A DNA stretch of 64,000 bases from an uncultured Bacteroidales bacterium (GTDB taxonomy: Bacteria > Bacteroidota > Bacteroidia > Bacteroidales > UBA932). Position 1 is the stretch's first letter. Each line of letters begins with the position of its first letter. The DNA lies in contig CALVDT010000015.1 in NCBI GenBank assembly GCA_944326385.1, forward strand, positions 62,001-126,000, in the 5' to 3' direction. The translations under genes were made by a program, and so were the position numbers. Below are positions 37,135 through 44,984 of this stretch, in pieces. A model generated the notes under the pieces. That model was not told the DNA's origin. It saw nothing but the letters and a program-made list of their open reading frames with translations, and searched no databases.

Positions 37135-37971
37135 ATGGAGAATAAAAGAATTGCAATACAGGGATATTCGGGATGTTTCCACGAGCAGGCCGCCAGAATG
37201 TTCTACAGGGGCTTTGACGGATCCGTGCCGGAGATAGTGGAATGCGCCACTTTCGATGACCTTTACAAGGCTCTCGATGCAGGAAAGGCCGATGCAGCCA
37301 TAATGGCCATAGAGAATACTGTATCCGGCGGACTGCTGCCGAACTTCGAATTGCTCAGGAAATACAACGTGAAGATAAAAGGGGAGGTTTTCCTCCGTAT
37401 CCAGCAGAATCTCATGGCTCTTCCCGGGCAGAAGATCGAGGATATAAGGGAAGTGCGGACCCATTACATGGCCATCAACCAGACCCGGCAGTTCTTCCAG
37501 TCATGCCCGTGGATAAGGCTTGTGGAATCCGAGGATACGGCCAAGAGCGCTGCGGATGTGGCATCGCAGCATCTGAAGGGTGTAGGTGCGGTGGCTTCTC
37601 TACTTGCCGCCGATTTGTACGGACTTGAAGTGCTCAAGGAAAGCATAGAGACATACAAGCAGAATTTCACGAGGTTCCTCATACTTGATGACGGGATCAA
37701 TGTATCCAAGGAAAAGGTGGACAAGGCTTCGATATGTTTCACCTTGCCGCACAAGGCCGGATCACTGGCGCAGATACTGACCATCCTCTCTTTCTACGAC
37801 ATGAATCTCACAAGGATACAGTCTCTTCCGATTCCGGGGAAGACATGGCAGTATTTCTTCTATGCCGACATCAAGTTCGACAGTTATCTGCGGTACAGCC
37901 AGGCGATTGCCGCCGTAAGGCCCTTGATGGACGACCTGAACATTCTCGGGGAATACCAGTCGGTTCTATAA
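37135..37971 (+). CDS. pheA: Prephenate dehydratase with ACT domain
   Basis: Converts prephenate to phenylpyruvate in phenylalanine synthesis. The 278-residue protein starts IAIQGYSGCFHEQAA and has the substrate loop AIENTVSGGLLPNFELL and the catalytic Thr-Arg-Phe motif in NFTRFLIL (residue ~183). The last ~80 residues form an ACT domain (HKAGSLAQILTILSFYDMNL), where LTRIQSLP replaces the usual ESRP motif of Phe-binding ACT domains, so allosteric feedback may be altered. There is no fused chorismate mutase. It is the first structural gene behind the attenuator. Confidence 0.95.
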   Translation: MENKRIAIQGYSGCFHEQAARMFYRGFDGSVPEIVECATFDDLYKALDAGKADAAIMAIENTVSGGLLPNFELLRKYNVKIKGEVFLRIQQNLMALPGQKIEDIREVRTHYMAINQTRQFFQSCPWIRLVESEDTAKSAADVASQHLKGVGAVASLLAADLYGLEVLKESIETYKQNFTRFLILDDGINVSKEKVDKASICFTLPHKAGSLAQILTILSFYDMNLTRIQSLPIPGKTWQYFFYADIKFDSYLRYSQAIAAVRPLMDDLNILGEYQSVL

Positions 37972-37983
37972 AAAACATTTGTC

Positions 37984-39222
37984 ATGATAATAGCACCAGC
38001 AAAACGGACAGAATCGGTCCAGGAATACTATTTTTCCAGAAAACTGAAAGAAATGGAACGGATGAATTCCGAGCGGGAGGCTTCCGGGCAGGACAGGATA
38101 ATAAATCTCGGCATCGGAGCACCTGACGGGATGCCTCCGGCCGCTGCGATAGAAGCGCTGAAGGAGTCGGCTTCCATGCCGGGAAACCATGCTTATCAGA
38201 GCTATACAGGCATTCCTCAGCTCAGGCAGGCTTTCGCCGACTGGTATGCGAAGTATTACGGAGTCGTGCTCGATCCGGCCAGGGAGATACAGCCTCTTGT
38301 GGGGTCCAAGGAAGGCATCCTGCTGATTTCGCTTGCCTTTCTCGACAAGGGGGACAGGGTGCTTGTCCCGGATCCGGGCTATCCTACCTATTCTTCCGCT
38401 ACCGCATTGACGGAGGCGGAGCTTGTCCCGTATGATCTCCTGATGGAAAACGGCTGGCAGCCCGACTTCGATGCCCTTGAAAGGATGGATCTGTCCGGAG
38501 TGAAGATAATGTGGACCAATTATCCCAACATGCCGACCGGAGCTCCCGCCACTATGGAACTTTACGAAAGGCTCGTGGATTTCGGACGGAGGCACGGCAT
38601 ATTGGTCTGCAATGACAATCCTTACAGTTTCATCCTGAATGACAACCCTCTGTCCATCCTGTCTGTCCCGGGGGCGAAAGAGTGTTGTGTGGAGCTTAAT
38701 TCGCTGAGCAAGGCCCACAACATGTCCGGCTGGCGTATAGGTATGGCCGCTGCAGATGCCGGGATAATATCGCAGATCCTTAAAGTGAAGAGCCAGATGG
38801 ATTCCGGCATGTTCAAGCCTTTGCAACTGGCGGCTGCAGCCGCTCTGGCACAGGGGCCGGAATGGTTCGCAAACCTGAATGCGGAATACAGACGCCGCAG
38901 GGAACTTGCCGGCAGGATATTCGACATCATCGGTGCGGAATATGACAGGAACAGCAGCGGCATGTTCCTTTGGGGACGGATTTCTCCGGGCAACGGATTC
39001 CTTGACGCTGCAGCCGGAGATGCTTCCTTCGGGGAACAGGTGTCGGACAGGATATTGTACAATGCCGGGGTCTTCATTACCCCCGGATTCATTTTCGGGA
39101 AAAACGGCAGGGACTATATCAGGATTTCCCTTTGCGCGAAACCGGAAATTCTCGAACTGGCCGCCGGAAAAATCGGAGACATGAAGAAGCAGCATGATGC
39201 TGTATCACAAATGAAAGGGTAA
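37984..39222 (+). CDS. Class I/II PLP aminotransferase of the aromatic operon
   Basis: A 412-residue fold-type I aminotransferase. It shows NLGIGAPDGMPP near the N-terminus, YQSYTGIPQLRQAFADWY, VPDPGYPTYSSA, WTNYPNMPTGA, the PLP-lysine segment ELNSLSKAHNMSGWRIGM (Lys ~residue 246), and a C-terminal GVFITPGFIFGKNGRDYIRISL with the carboxylate-binding Arg. Placed between pheA and tyrA, it most likely transaminates phenylpyruvate and/or 4-hydroxyphenylpyruvate as the last step to Phe and Tyr. Substrate preference is inferred from context. Confidence 0.9.
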   Translation: MIIAPAKRTESVQEYYFSRKLKEMERMNSEREASGQDRIINLGIGAPDGMPPAAAIEALKESASMPGNHAYQSYTGIPQLRQAFADWYAKYYGVVLDPAREIQPLVGSKEGILLISLAFLDKGDRVLVPDPGYPTYSSATALTEAELVPYDLLMENGWQPDFDALERMDLSGVKIMWTNYPNMPTGAPATMELYERLVDFGRRHGILVCNDNPYSFILNDNPLSILSVPGAKECCVELNSLSKAHNMSGWRIGMAAADAGIISQILKVKSQMDSGMFKPLQLAAAAALAQGPEWFANLNAEYRRRRELAGRIFDIIGAEYDRNSSGMFLWGRISPGNGFLDAAAGDASFGEQVSDRILYNAGVFITPGFIFGKNGRDYIRISLCAKPEILELAAGKIGDMKKQHDAVSQMKG

Positions 39223-39226
39223 GTCT

Positions 39227-40084
39227 ATGAATGTCGGAATAATAGGATTGGGCCTCATCGGAGGATCGATGGCCATTGACCTGAGACGCAGAGGATTTGC
39301 GGACGGGATTGCCGGTGTGGAGTCGGACAGTGTGAACGCTGCCGCAGCGGTGAAAATAGGATTGGTGGACAGGATTCTGACACTGGAAGAGTGTGTGGCG
39401 GAGAGTGACATCATAGTGCTGGCGGTGCCTGTCGGTGCGGCGGTGAAGATGCTCCCGCAGGTGCTGGATCTGTTCGCCGCCGGGGAAGGGAAATGCAGGA
39501 AAGTGGTCATGGATGTCTGTTCGACCAAGGAAAACCTGTCGAAGACGGCACACTATCACCCTGTGCGCCAGCGCTACGTAGCCACGCATCCCATGGCAGG
39601 GACAGAATACTCGGGACCTTGGGCGGCCATGCCGGGACTGTTCGACGGAAGGGCATGCATCATCTGCAACCAGGAAGAGTCCGACCCGTCAGCGGTGCAT
39701 CTTGTGGAGAAGCTTTACGACTGCCTGAACATGAGGCCGATATACATGAATGCCGCAAGTCATGATGTACATGCGGCTTATGTGTCGCATATATCGCATA
39801 TCACTTCTTTTGCCCTGGCCCTAACCGTCCTTGACAAGGAGAAGAACGAAAAGCATATCTTCGATCTGGCGTCGGGAGGATTTTCGTCGACAGTGAGACT
39901 GGCCAAGAGCAATGCGGACATGTGGGTGCCGATTTTCTCCCAGAACAGGGACAATGTCCTGAAGGTCATCGACACATACATAGAGAAGATGAACGATTTC
40001 AGGAAAGCCATAGCCGATTTTGACGAAGACGGCATCAGGTCTCTTATCGAGGATGCCAACAGGATAAAGAGAATAATAAGATAA
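39227..40084 (+). CDS. tyrA: Prephenate dehydrogenase
   Basis: Oxidatively decarboxylates prephenate to 4-hydroxyphenylpyruvate for tyrosine. The 285-residue protein opens with a Rossmann nucleotide-binding loop (VGIIGLGLIGGSMA), followed by VLAVPVGAAV, VMDVCSTKENL and the family signature ATHPMAGTEYSGPWAAMPGLF. The C-terminal half is helical with the conserved HVSHISHITSFALAL-type segment (here YVSHISHITSFALAL). There is no ACT or chorismate mutase domain. It starts four bases after the aminotransferase stop. Confidence 0.95.
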   Translation: MNVGIIGLGLIGGSMAIDLRRRGFADGIAGVESDSVNAAAAVKIGLVDRILTLEECVAESDIIVLAVPVGAAVKMLPQVLDLFAAGEGKCRKVVMDVCSTKENLSKTAHYHPVRQRYVATHPMAGTEYSGPWAAMPGLFDGRACIICNQEESDPSAVHLVEKLYDCLNMRPIYMNAASHDVHAAYVSHISHITSFALALTVLDKEKNEKHIFDLASGGFSSTVRLAKSNADMWVPIFSQNRDNVLKVIDTYIEKMNDFRKAIADFDEDGIRSLIEDANRIKRIIR

Positions 40085-40107
40085 TTCAATATAAAACGGA
40101 CAATATC

Positions 40108-41229
40108 ATGGAAAAAAGACTTGACATCATTCCGCTGAAGGACTGGAACCTGTTCAATCTCTTCAACGACAAAAGGCCGTATCTCATCGCAGGACCCTGC
40201 AGCGCAGAGTCCGAAATCCAGATCATGGAGACGGCAAGAGGCCTGAAAGCCCTGGGCATAAGCGTGTTCCGCGCAGGTATATGGAAACCGCGCACTCATC
40301 CCAACACATTTGAAGGAGTGGGCACTCCGGGACTGAAATGGATGCAGCGAGTAAAGAATGAACTCGGGATGAAGATATGCACCGAGGTGGCAAGCGAGAA
40401 GCATATCTTCGACTGCATGAAATTCGGGGTCGACATGGTGTGGATAGGTGCAAGGACCACGGCGAATCCGTTCCTTGTACAGGAGATTGCCGATGCGCTG
40501 AGGGATACCGACATACCGGTGCTCGTGAAGAATCCGGTGAATCCGGATATCGATCTGTGGATCGGAGCATTGGAGAGACTTAACCAGGCAGGTGTGAAGA
40601 AGCTCGGCGTGATACACAGGGGATTCTCCACATCGGAGAAAATCCGCTACCGCAACCGTCCGGACTGGCAGATAGCCATCGAACTGCGGAGCCGTTATCC
40701 TGAACTTCCGTTCTTCTGTGACCCGAGCCATCTCGGAGGAGCGAAGGAATATCTTCAGGAGATATCGCAGACCTCCCTCGACCTGGGACTTGACGGACTG
40801 ATGATAGAATCGCACTGCGACCCGTCCTGTGCCTTGAGTGACGCCAAGCAGCAGCTGACTCCGAAGGAACTCGGGGAAATGCTCAAGGGGCTGATTGTCA
40901 GGGAAAGCGATTCCGACAGCCCGGAATACAGGGAGAATATCCATCAGCTCAGGGCCAAGATAGACGTGATAGACGAGAGCCTGCTTTATCTGCTGGCCTC
41001 AAGGATGAATATCAGCCGCCAGATAGGCCAGTACAAGAAGGAGAACAATATAGCCATCCTCCAGACAAACCGCTGGGATTCTCTGCTTGAGAAAGTGATC
41101 GGACGGGCAGCGGAGCAGGGGCTTTCGGAGAAATTCATCTCCACGGTATTCAATGCCATCCACGATGCATCCGTCCAGGTCCAGAACGAGATTCTTACAG
41201 GAGGCCAAGCAGACGGGACTGGAAAATAG
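40108..41229 (+). CDS. Bifunctional DAHP synthase / chorismate mutase
   Basis: Catalyses both the first step of the shikimate pathway and the branch step chorismate to prephenate. Residues ~1-265 are a type I-beta DAHP synthase (LIAGPCSAESEIQIMETA, FRAGIWKPRTHPNTFEG, VWIGARTTANPF, VIHRGFSTSEKIRYRNRPDW, FFCDPSHLGGAK). Residues ~280-360 are an AroQ-type chorismate mutase (LRAKIDVIDESLLYLLASRM, QIGQYKKENNI). The fusion is typical of Bacteroidetes. With pheA, the aminotransferase and tyrA it completes the branch to Phe and Tyr, all behind one attenuator. Its 3' end overlaps lpxK tail to tail by 35 bases. Confidence 0.93.
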   Translation: MEKRLDIIPLKDWNLFNLFNDKRPYLIAGPCSAESEIQIMETARGLKALGISVFRAGIWKPRTHPNTFEGVGTPGLKWMQRVKNELGMKICTEVASEKHIFDCMKFGVDMVWIGARTTANPFLVQEIADALRDTDIPVLVKNPVNPDIDLWIGALERLNQAGVKKLGVIHRGFSTSEKIRYRNRPDWQIAIELRSRYPELPFFCDPSHLGGAKEYLQEISQTSLDLGLDGLMIESHCDPSCALSDAKQQLTPKELGEMLKGLIVRESDSDSPEYRENIHQLRAKIDVIDESLLYLLASRMNISRQIGQYKKENNIAILQTNRWDSLLEKVIGRAAEQGLSEKFISTVFNAIHDASVQVQNEILTGGQADGTGK

Positions 41230-42322
41230 CCATATCCGTTTCAGTAAGGAAAGCGGCTTTTATCGGTACCTGGAACATTCTCTTGCGGAGTGTTTCAGGT
41301 ATGTTCTTCATGCCGGAAAGCCTCTGGCTGTCCTTTTCAGTAGTCATGATTACGGCCGTAGGCTCTTTCTTCGCCATGCCGAGGATTGCCCTGATATCGG
41401 CTTTTCCGTATTTGTGATGATCTCCGAACCTGAGATGGCTTGAAATACGGTAAGTCCCTGCTATGAAGGCGGTCAGAGGTGTGTCGTCCGCTATGCCGGA
41501 GAATACCGCGGCCCGCTTTGCATACAGATAATGTGCATCCCCTTCCGGGAATACCGGCTCAGGCTGGCAGTATTCTATGGTGGAGAACAGTACTGTCTGT
41601 TTCTTTCCGTTCCCTGCAGTACCGGTCATGGTGTCCGGGTCGAATCCGTCCAGTCCCAGTGACTTCACCCATCTGTCCTTTTCGAGGCCGTCCATGTATG
41701 TGGGGCATTTCGTGATGATTACAATATCGGCTGCCGACACTCTTTCCTTCAGGTCGCGGAGTCTTCCTATCGGGAGCAGGCTGTCTTCCATGACGGGCCG
41801 GCTGTAGTCTATCAGTACGACGGACAGATCAGGTTTCAGGGCTCTGTGCTGGAATGCATCATCAAGGACAATCACATCAGCCGGCTGGAATTCCTTGTCA
41901 ATGCAGCGGCGTCCTTTCTTCGATGTCAGGAGAGCCTCCGGATGGCAGAGGAAACGGCATCCTTCTACGCGGTCAGCATCTACGGCTACCGTCACCTCAG
42001 GGAATTTCTTCTTTATCTGCAGCGGCTCGTCTCCGGACAAGGCCGGGCTGCTGTCCGTCATTACCTGCTGGAAGCCTTTGCTTTCCCGTTTGTATCCGCG
42101 TGAGAGTACGGCCACATGCCTGTCTTCCGCGGCTTCGGAGGACAGCAGTATCCTGAGCACGAGTTCAGTGTGCGGAGTCTTTCCCGTACCTCCGACAGTG
42201 ATGTTGCCGATACAGATGGACGGCACTTCTGCCTTTACTGATTTCCTTATGCCCTTGTCATACAGGAAATGCCTGCATTTCAGTGCAATGTAATATGGTG
42301 CGAGTAATATCTTATCTATCAT
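41195..42322 (-). CDS. lpxK: Tetraacyldisaccharide 4'-kinase
   Basis: Phosphorylates the 4'-position of the lipid A disaccharide at the inner membrane. The 375-residue protein has the P-loop in ICIGNITVGGTGKTPHTELV (residues ~38-55), an early hydrophobic segment for membrane association, DDAFQHRALKPDLSVVLIDY (catalytic Asp-containing motif) and LLPIGRLRDLKE. The start lies 11 bases inside the end of dus, so it is probably the last gene of a metK-dus-lpxK transcript. Confidence 0.93.
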   Translation of the reverse strand: MIDKILLAPYYIALKCRHFLYDKGIRKSVKAEVPSICIGNITVGGTGKTPHTELVLRILLSSEAAEDRHVAVLSRGYKRESKGFQQVMTDSSPALSGDEPLQIKKKFPEVTVAVDADRVEGCRFLCHPEALLTSKKGRRCIDKEFQPADVIVLDDAFQHRALKPDLSVVLIDYSRPVMEDSLLPIGRLRDLKERVSAADIVIITKCPTYMDGLEKDRWVKSLGLDGFDPDTMTGTAGNGKKQTVLFSTIEYCQPEPVFPEGDAHYLYAKRAAVFSGIADDTPLTAFIAGTYRISSHLRFGDHHKYGKADIRAILGMAKKEPTAVIMTTEKDSQRLSGMKNIPETLRKRMFQVPIKAAFLTETDMAIFQSRLLGLL

Positions 42323-43337
42323 GGTCAGTTTCTGTCTGTGTTTCTCCCCAGCGTCCGCCTACATAGTCGAGAGTCCTGTACAGTTCCTGAGGATCGTTCA
42401 ATGTAACGAGTTTCAGCCTTGTCTCCCTGAAATCCGGAAGACCTTTGAAATATGCAGAAAGGTGGCGCCGCATCTCCAGGACTCCTGCCTTTTCACCTTT
42501 GACTTCTATCGATTTGGCCAGATGCCGCTTTGCCAGTGCCACTCTTTCGTTCACACTCATGGGCGGGAGCAGTTCCCCGGTGTCCAGATAATGCCTTATC
42601 TCCCTGAAAATCCACGGATGGCCATAGGTGGCCCTGCCTATCATGATGCCGTCCACTCCGTATCTCTCGAAATATTCGCCGGCTTTCTGCGGAGAGTCGA
42701 TATCCCCGTTCCCGATGACCGGGATATGCATTCTCGGGTTCTCCTTGACTTTTCCTATCAATGTCCAGTCTGCTTCTCCCTTGTACATCTGGCATCTTGT
42801 CCTGCCGTGGATGGTCAGAGCCTTTATCCCGACATCCTGCAGCCTTTCGGCCAGGTCTACGATGATCTTCGAGTCTTCATCCCATCCGAGCCTGGTCTTC
42901 ACCGTCACCGGCAGTTTCACGGCATCGACGACCATTTTCGTGATCATGACCATCTTGTCGGGTTCCCTCATCATTCCGGAGCCGGCTCCTCGGCGGGCGA
43001 TCTTGTTCACGGGGCAGCCGAAATTGATATCTATCAGATCGGCTCCGTGCCCTCCGACCAGCTGCACTGCATTCTCAGCCATTTTCGCGGCATCCACCAT
43101 GGCCTCCGGTATGTTCCCGTAGATCTGGATTCCTATCGGAGCTTCATAGTCGTGGGTGACCATCTTCGCCAGCGCTTTCCCGGCATCGCGGATCAGTCCG
43201 TCAGAAGATACGAATTCAGTGTACATCATGTCAGCTCCGAATTCCTTGCAGACGAAACGGAAGGATGCGTCTGTCACATCTTCCATGGGTGCGAGGAAAA
43301 GTGGGCGGTTCCCAAGATCTATTTCTCCTATTTTCAT
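42312..43337 (-). CDS. dusB: tRNA-dihydrouridine synthase (DusB-like)
   Basis: An FMN-dependent reductase that makes dihydrouridine in tRNA. The 341-residue protein begins with the TIM-barrel start LFLAPMEDVTDASFRFVCKE, and has IQIYGNIPEAM, DINFGCPVNKIARRGAGSGMM with the catalytic Cys, TVKTRLGWDE, TIHGRTRCQMYKG and IPVIGNGDIDSP. The C-terminal helical tRNA-binding domain is complete. It lies 30 bases downstream of metK and overlaps lpxK. Confidence 0.93.
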   Translation of the reverse strand: MKIGEIDLGNRPLFLAPMEDVTDASFRFVCKEFGADMMYTEFVSSDGLIRDAGKALAKMVTHDYEAPIGIQIYGNIPEAMVDAAKMAENAVQLVGGHGADLIDINFGCPVNKIARRGAGSGMMREPDKMVMITKMVVDAVKLPVTVKTRLGWDEDSKIIVDLAERLQDVGIKALTIHGRTRCQMYKGEADWTLIGKVKENPRMHIPVIGNGDIDSPQKAGEYFERYGVDGIMIGRATYGHPWIFREIRHYLDTGELLPPMSVNERVALAKRHLAKSIEVKGEKAGVLEMRRHLSAYFKGLPDFRETRLKLVTLNDPQELYRTLDYVGGRWGETQTETDHDR

Positions 43338-43367
43338 ATGGCTATAGGATTTCGGGATGGTCTGGAA

Positions 43368-44705
43368 TCAGGCGAGGTTGAATTCCTTCCTTATGCTGTC
43401 CACGGCATCGAGCAGTTCCCACCCGAAGAACTGTGCTATTTCCTGGGTCTTCACGCCTCCGCGATACACTTCGACGAATTCCTGATAAGGTTTCCTCCCG
43501 ACGTGTCCGTACGCAGCAGTAGGTTCATATATCGGCTTCTTGAGCTGGAATTTTTCTATAATCTTCGCAGGTCTCAGATCGAAGAGCCCGGGAATCTTCG
43601 CTGCTATGAGCGAGTCGCTTATCCGGTTCCCCGAAGCATCTTTTGCCGCCGTGCCGTAAGTGTTGACATAGATACTTACCGGTTCCGCCACGCCTATGGC
43701 ATATGCTATCTGTACCAGCATTTCATGGGCGAGGCCTGCAGCCACCATGTTCTTGGCGATGTATCTTGCTGCGTATGCCGCCGAACGGTCCACTTTGGAC
43801 GGGTCTTTGCCGGAGAAGGCTCCACCGCCATGCGCCCCTTTTCCGCCATAGGTGTCCACAATGATTTTCCTTCCGGTGAGTCCCGTGTCACCGTGAGGAC
43901 CGCCGATCACGAATTTCCCGGTAGGGTTTACGTGGAGGATACAGCCGTCCTTGAAAAGGGCAGCGGTTTCAGCAGGGAGTTCCGAAATGAGTTCAGGCAG
44001 AAGTATTTCCTGCACGTCTTTCCGTATTTTCGCCTGCATGGCAGCGTCCACGCGTTTCTGTCCGTACTGGTCGCAGGCTTCCCTGTAGCTCATGTTGCCG
44101 AGCTCTGCCGGCACGAATTCATCGTGCTGGGTGGATATGACGATAGTGTGTACCCTGATGGGCTTGTGCGTGGTATCGTCGTATTCGATGGTGAACTGGG
44201 ACTTGGAATCCGGTCTCAGGTACGGCATCAGTTCCGGTGTCTCTTTCCTGATTCTCGCCAGGATGATGAGCGCCTTGTGCGCGAGCGCAAGAGGCAGCGG
44301 CATGTATTCGTCCGTATCGTCGCATGCATAGCCGAACATCATGCCCTGGTCACCGGCTCCCTGTTCGTCCGTGTTTTCGGTGACCACTCCGCGGTTGATG
44401 TCCTGGGACTGTTCATGTATTGCGGAAAGAACTCCGCATGAGTTCCCGTCGAACATGTATTCTGCCTTGTTGTAGCCGATCCTGTTTATCACCTTCCGGG
44501 CTACGCTCTGTATGTCTACGTAAGCATCGTTCGAGCTTACTTCACCTCCGACCACTACGAGGCCTGTGCTGCAGAATGTCTCGCATGCCACCTTCGCCTC
44601 CGGGTCTTGACGGAGGAATTCATCGAGGATTGCGTCTGAAATCTGGTCTGAGACCTTGTCCGGATGTCCTTCCGACACCGATTCTGATGTAAATAAATAT
44701 GCCAT
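43368..44705 (-). CDS. metK: S-adenosylmethionine synthetase
   Basis: Makes SAM from methionine and ATP. The 445-residue protein has the family blocks [20 protein letters not shown] at the start, [16 protein letters not shown], and [20 protein letters not shown]. It is somewhat longer than the ~385-430 usual in proteobacteria, through an insertion after [14 protein letters not shown] and an extended C-terminus, as seen in related Bacteroidetes. Its leader contains an S-box-like riboswitch with an intrinsic terminator, so expression should fall when SAM is plentiful. Confidence 0.97.
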   Translation of the reverse strand: MAYLFTSESVSEGHPDKVSDQISDAILDEFLRQDPEAKVACETFCSTGLVVVGGEVSSNDAYVDIQSVARKVINRIGYNKAEYMFDGNSCGVLSAIHEQSQDINRGVVTENTDEQGAGDQGMMFGYACDDTDEYMPLPLALAHKALIILARIRKETPELMPYLRPDSKSQFTIEYDDTTHKPIRVHTIVISTQHDEFVPAELGNMSYREACDQYGQKRVDAAMQAKIRKDVQEILLPELISELPAETAALFKDGCILHVNPTGKFVIGGPHGDTGLTGRKIIVDTYGGKGAHGGGAFSGKDPSKVDRSAAYAARYIAKNMVAAGLAHEMLVQIAYAIGVAEPVSIYVNTYGTAAKDASGNRISDSLIAAKIPGLFDLRPAKIIEKFQLKKPIYEPTAAYGHVGRKPYQEFVEVYRGGVKTQEIAQFFGWELLDAVDSIRKEFNLA

Positions 44706-44734
44706 CTTTTCCGTATTGATTCTTGTATGTGCAC

Positions 44735-44764
44735 AAAAAATGCTCCGTCAGAAAATGAGGAGCA
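44735..44764 (-). terminator. Intrinsic terminator in the metK leader
   Basis: On the minus strand TGCTCC pairs with GGAGCA, extended inside by TCA/TGA with one bulge, and T6 follows. It ends 30 bases before the metK ATG, so it must act as a regulated attenuator. Confidence 0.8.
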
Positions 44765-44876
44765 CAAACCATATCTAAAAACCGAAACCCGTGCACAGTG
44801 GCGCACGTCCGTCATTTTAGCATTTTTTTGTGTGGTTGCAAGCAGCCAAATCTCTCCACATTTCTGTTTCAGGCTG
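44765..44876 (-). ncRNA. S-box-like SAM riboswitch aptamer, metK leader
   Basis: Read on the minus strand, the leader carries TGTGGAGAGATTTGGCTGCT, GCAACC (44834-44839 complement) and ATGCTAAA (complement of 44816-44823), in the order and spacing of the S-box core. TGTGG pairs with CCACA, GCA with TGC, and outer segments CCTGAAAC and GTTTCGG can form a closing stem. The P2 arm is much shorter than in Firmicutes examples, so this would be a reduced Bacteroidetes variant. It is followed by an intrinsic terminator. Family assignment is by motif recognition only; another SAM-responsive class is possible. Confidence 0.6.
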
Positions 44877-44884
44877 CAAATATA
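44877..44884 (-). promoter_or_regulatory. Promoter -7 box of metK
   Basis: TATATTTG on the minus strand, a perfect TAnnTTTG. The region 19 bases upstream is T-rich without a clean TTTG. It places the start of the transcript just before the riboswitch-like leader. Confidence 0.55.
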
Positions 44885-44899
44885 GGAAAAATTTCAATT

Positions 44900-44945
44900 A
44901 AAAAAGACGACGGTTCAAAAATTGTTTCGAGCCGCCATCTTTTTA
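44900..44945 (-). terminator. Terminator of the TonB receptor gene
   Basis: About 40 bases past the stop codon, a long stem with several G-U pairs (44900-44916 with 44928-44945) ends in a T6 run on the minus strand. It separates this gene from metK, which is read in the same direction. Confidence 0.75.
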
Positions 44946-44984
44946 TTATCTCCGGAATCATTCCGGATATCGTGCCATTCTATC

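Noticed and set aside
37006..37464. 152-codon minus-strand frame across the pheA leader
   Set aside because: It runs antisense to the attenuator and the start of pheA and has no promoter or domain.
37966..39195. 409-codon minus-strand frame
   Set aside because: Antisense to the aminotransferase, whose PLP motifs are all present on the plus strand.
39778..40944. 388-codon minus-strand frame
   Set aside because: Antisense to tyrA and DAHP synthase, which are clearly coding; no domain is seen.
42321..44441. 706-codon open frame on the plus strand
   Set aside because: It lies antisense to dus and metK, both of which have unmistakable family motifs. Its translation has no recognisable domain and is rich in His, Arg and Cys, as expected for a shadow frame.
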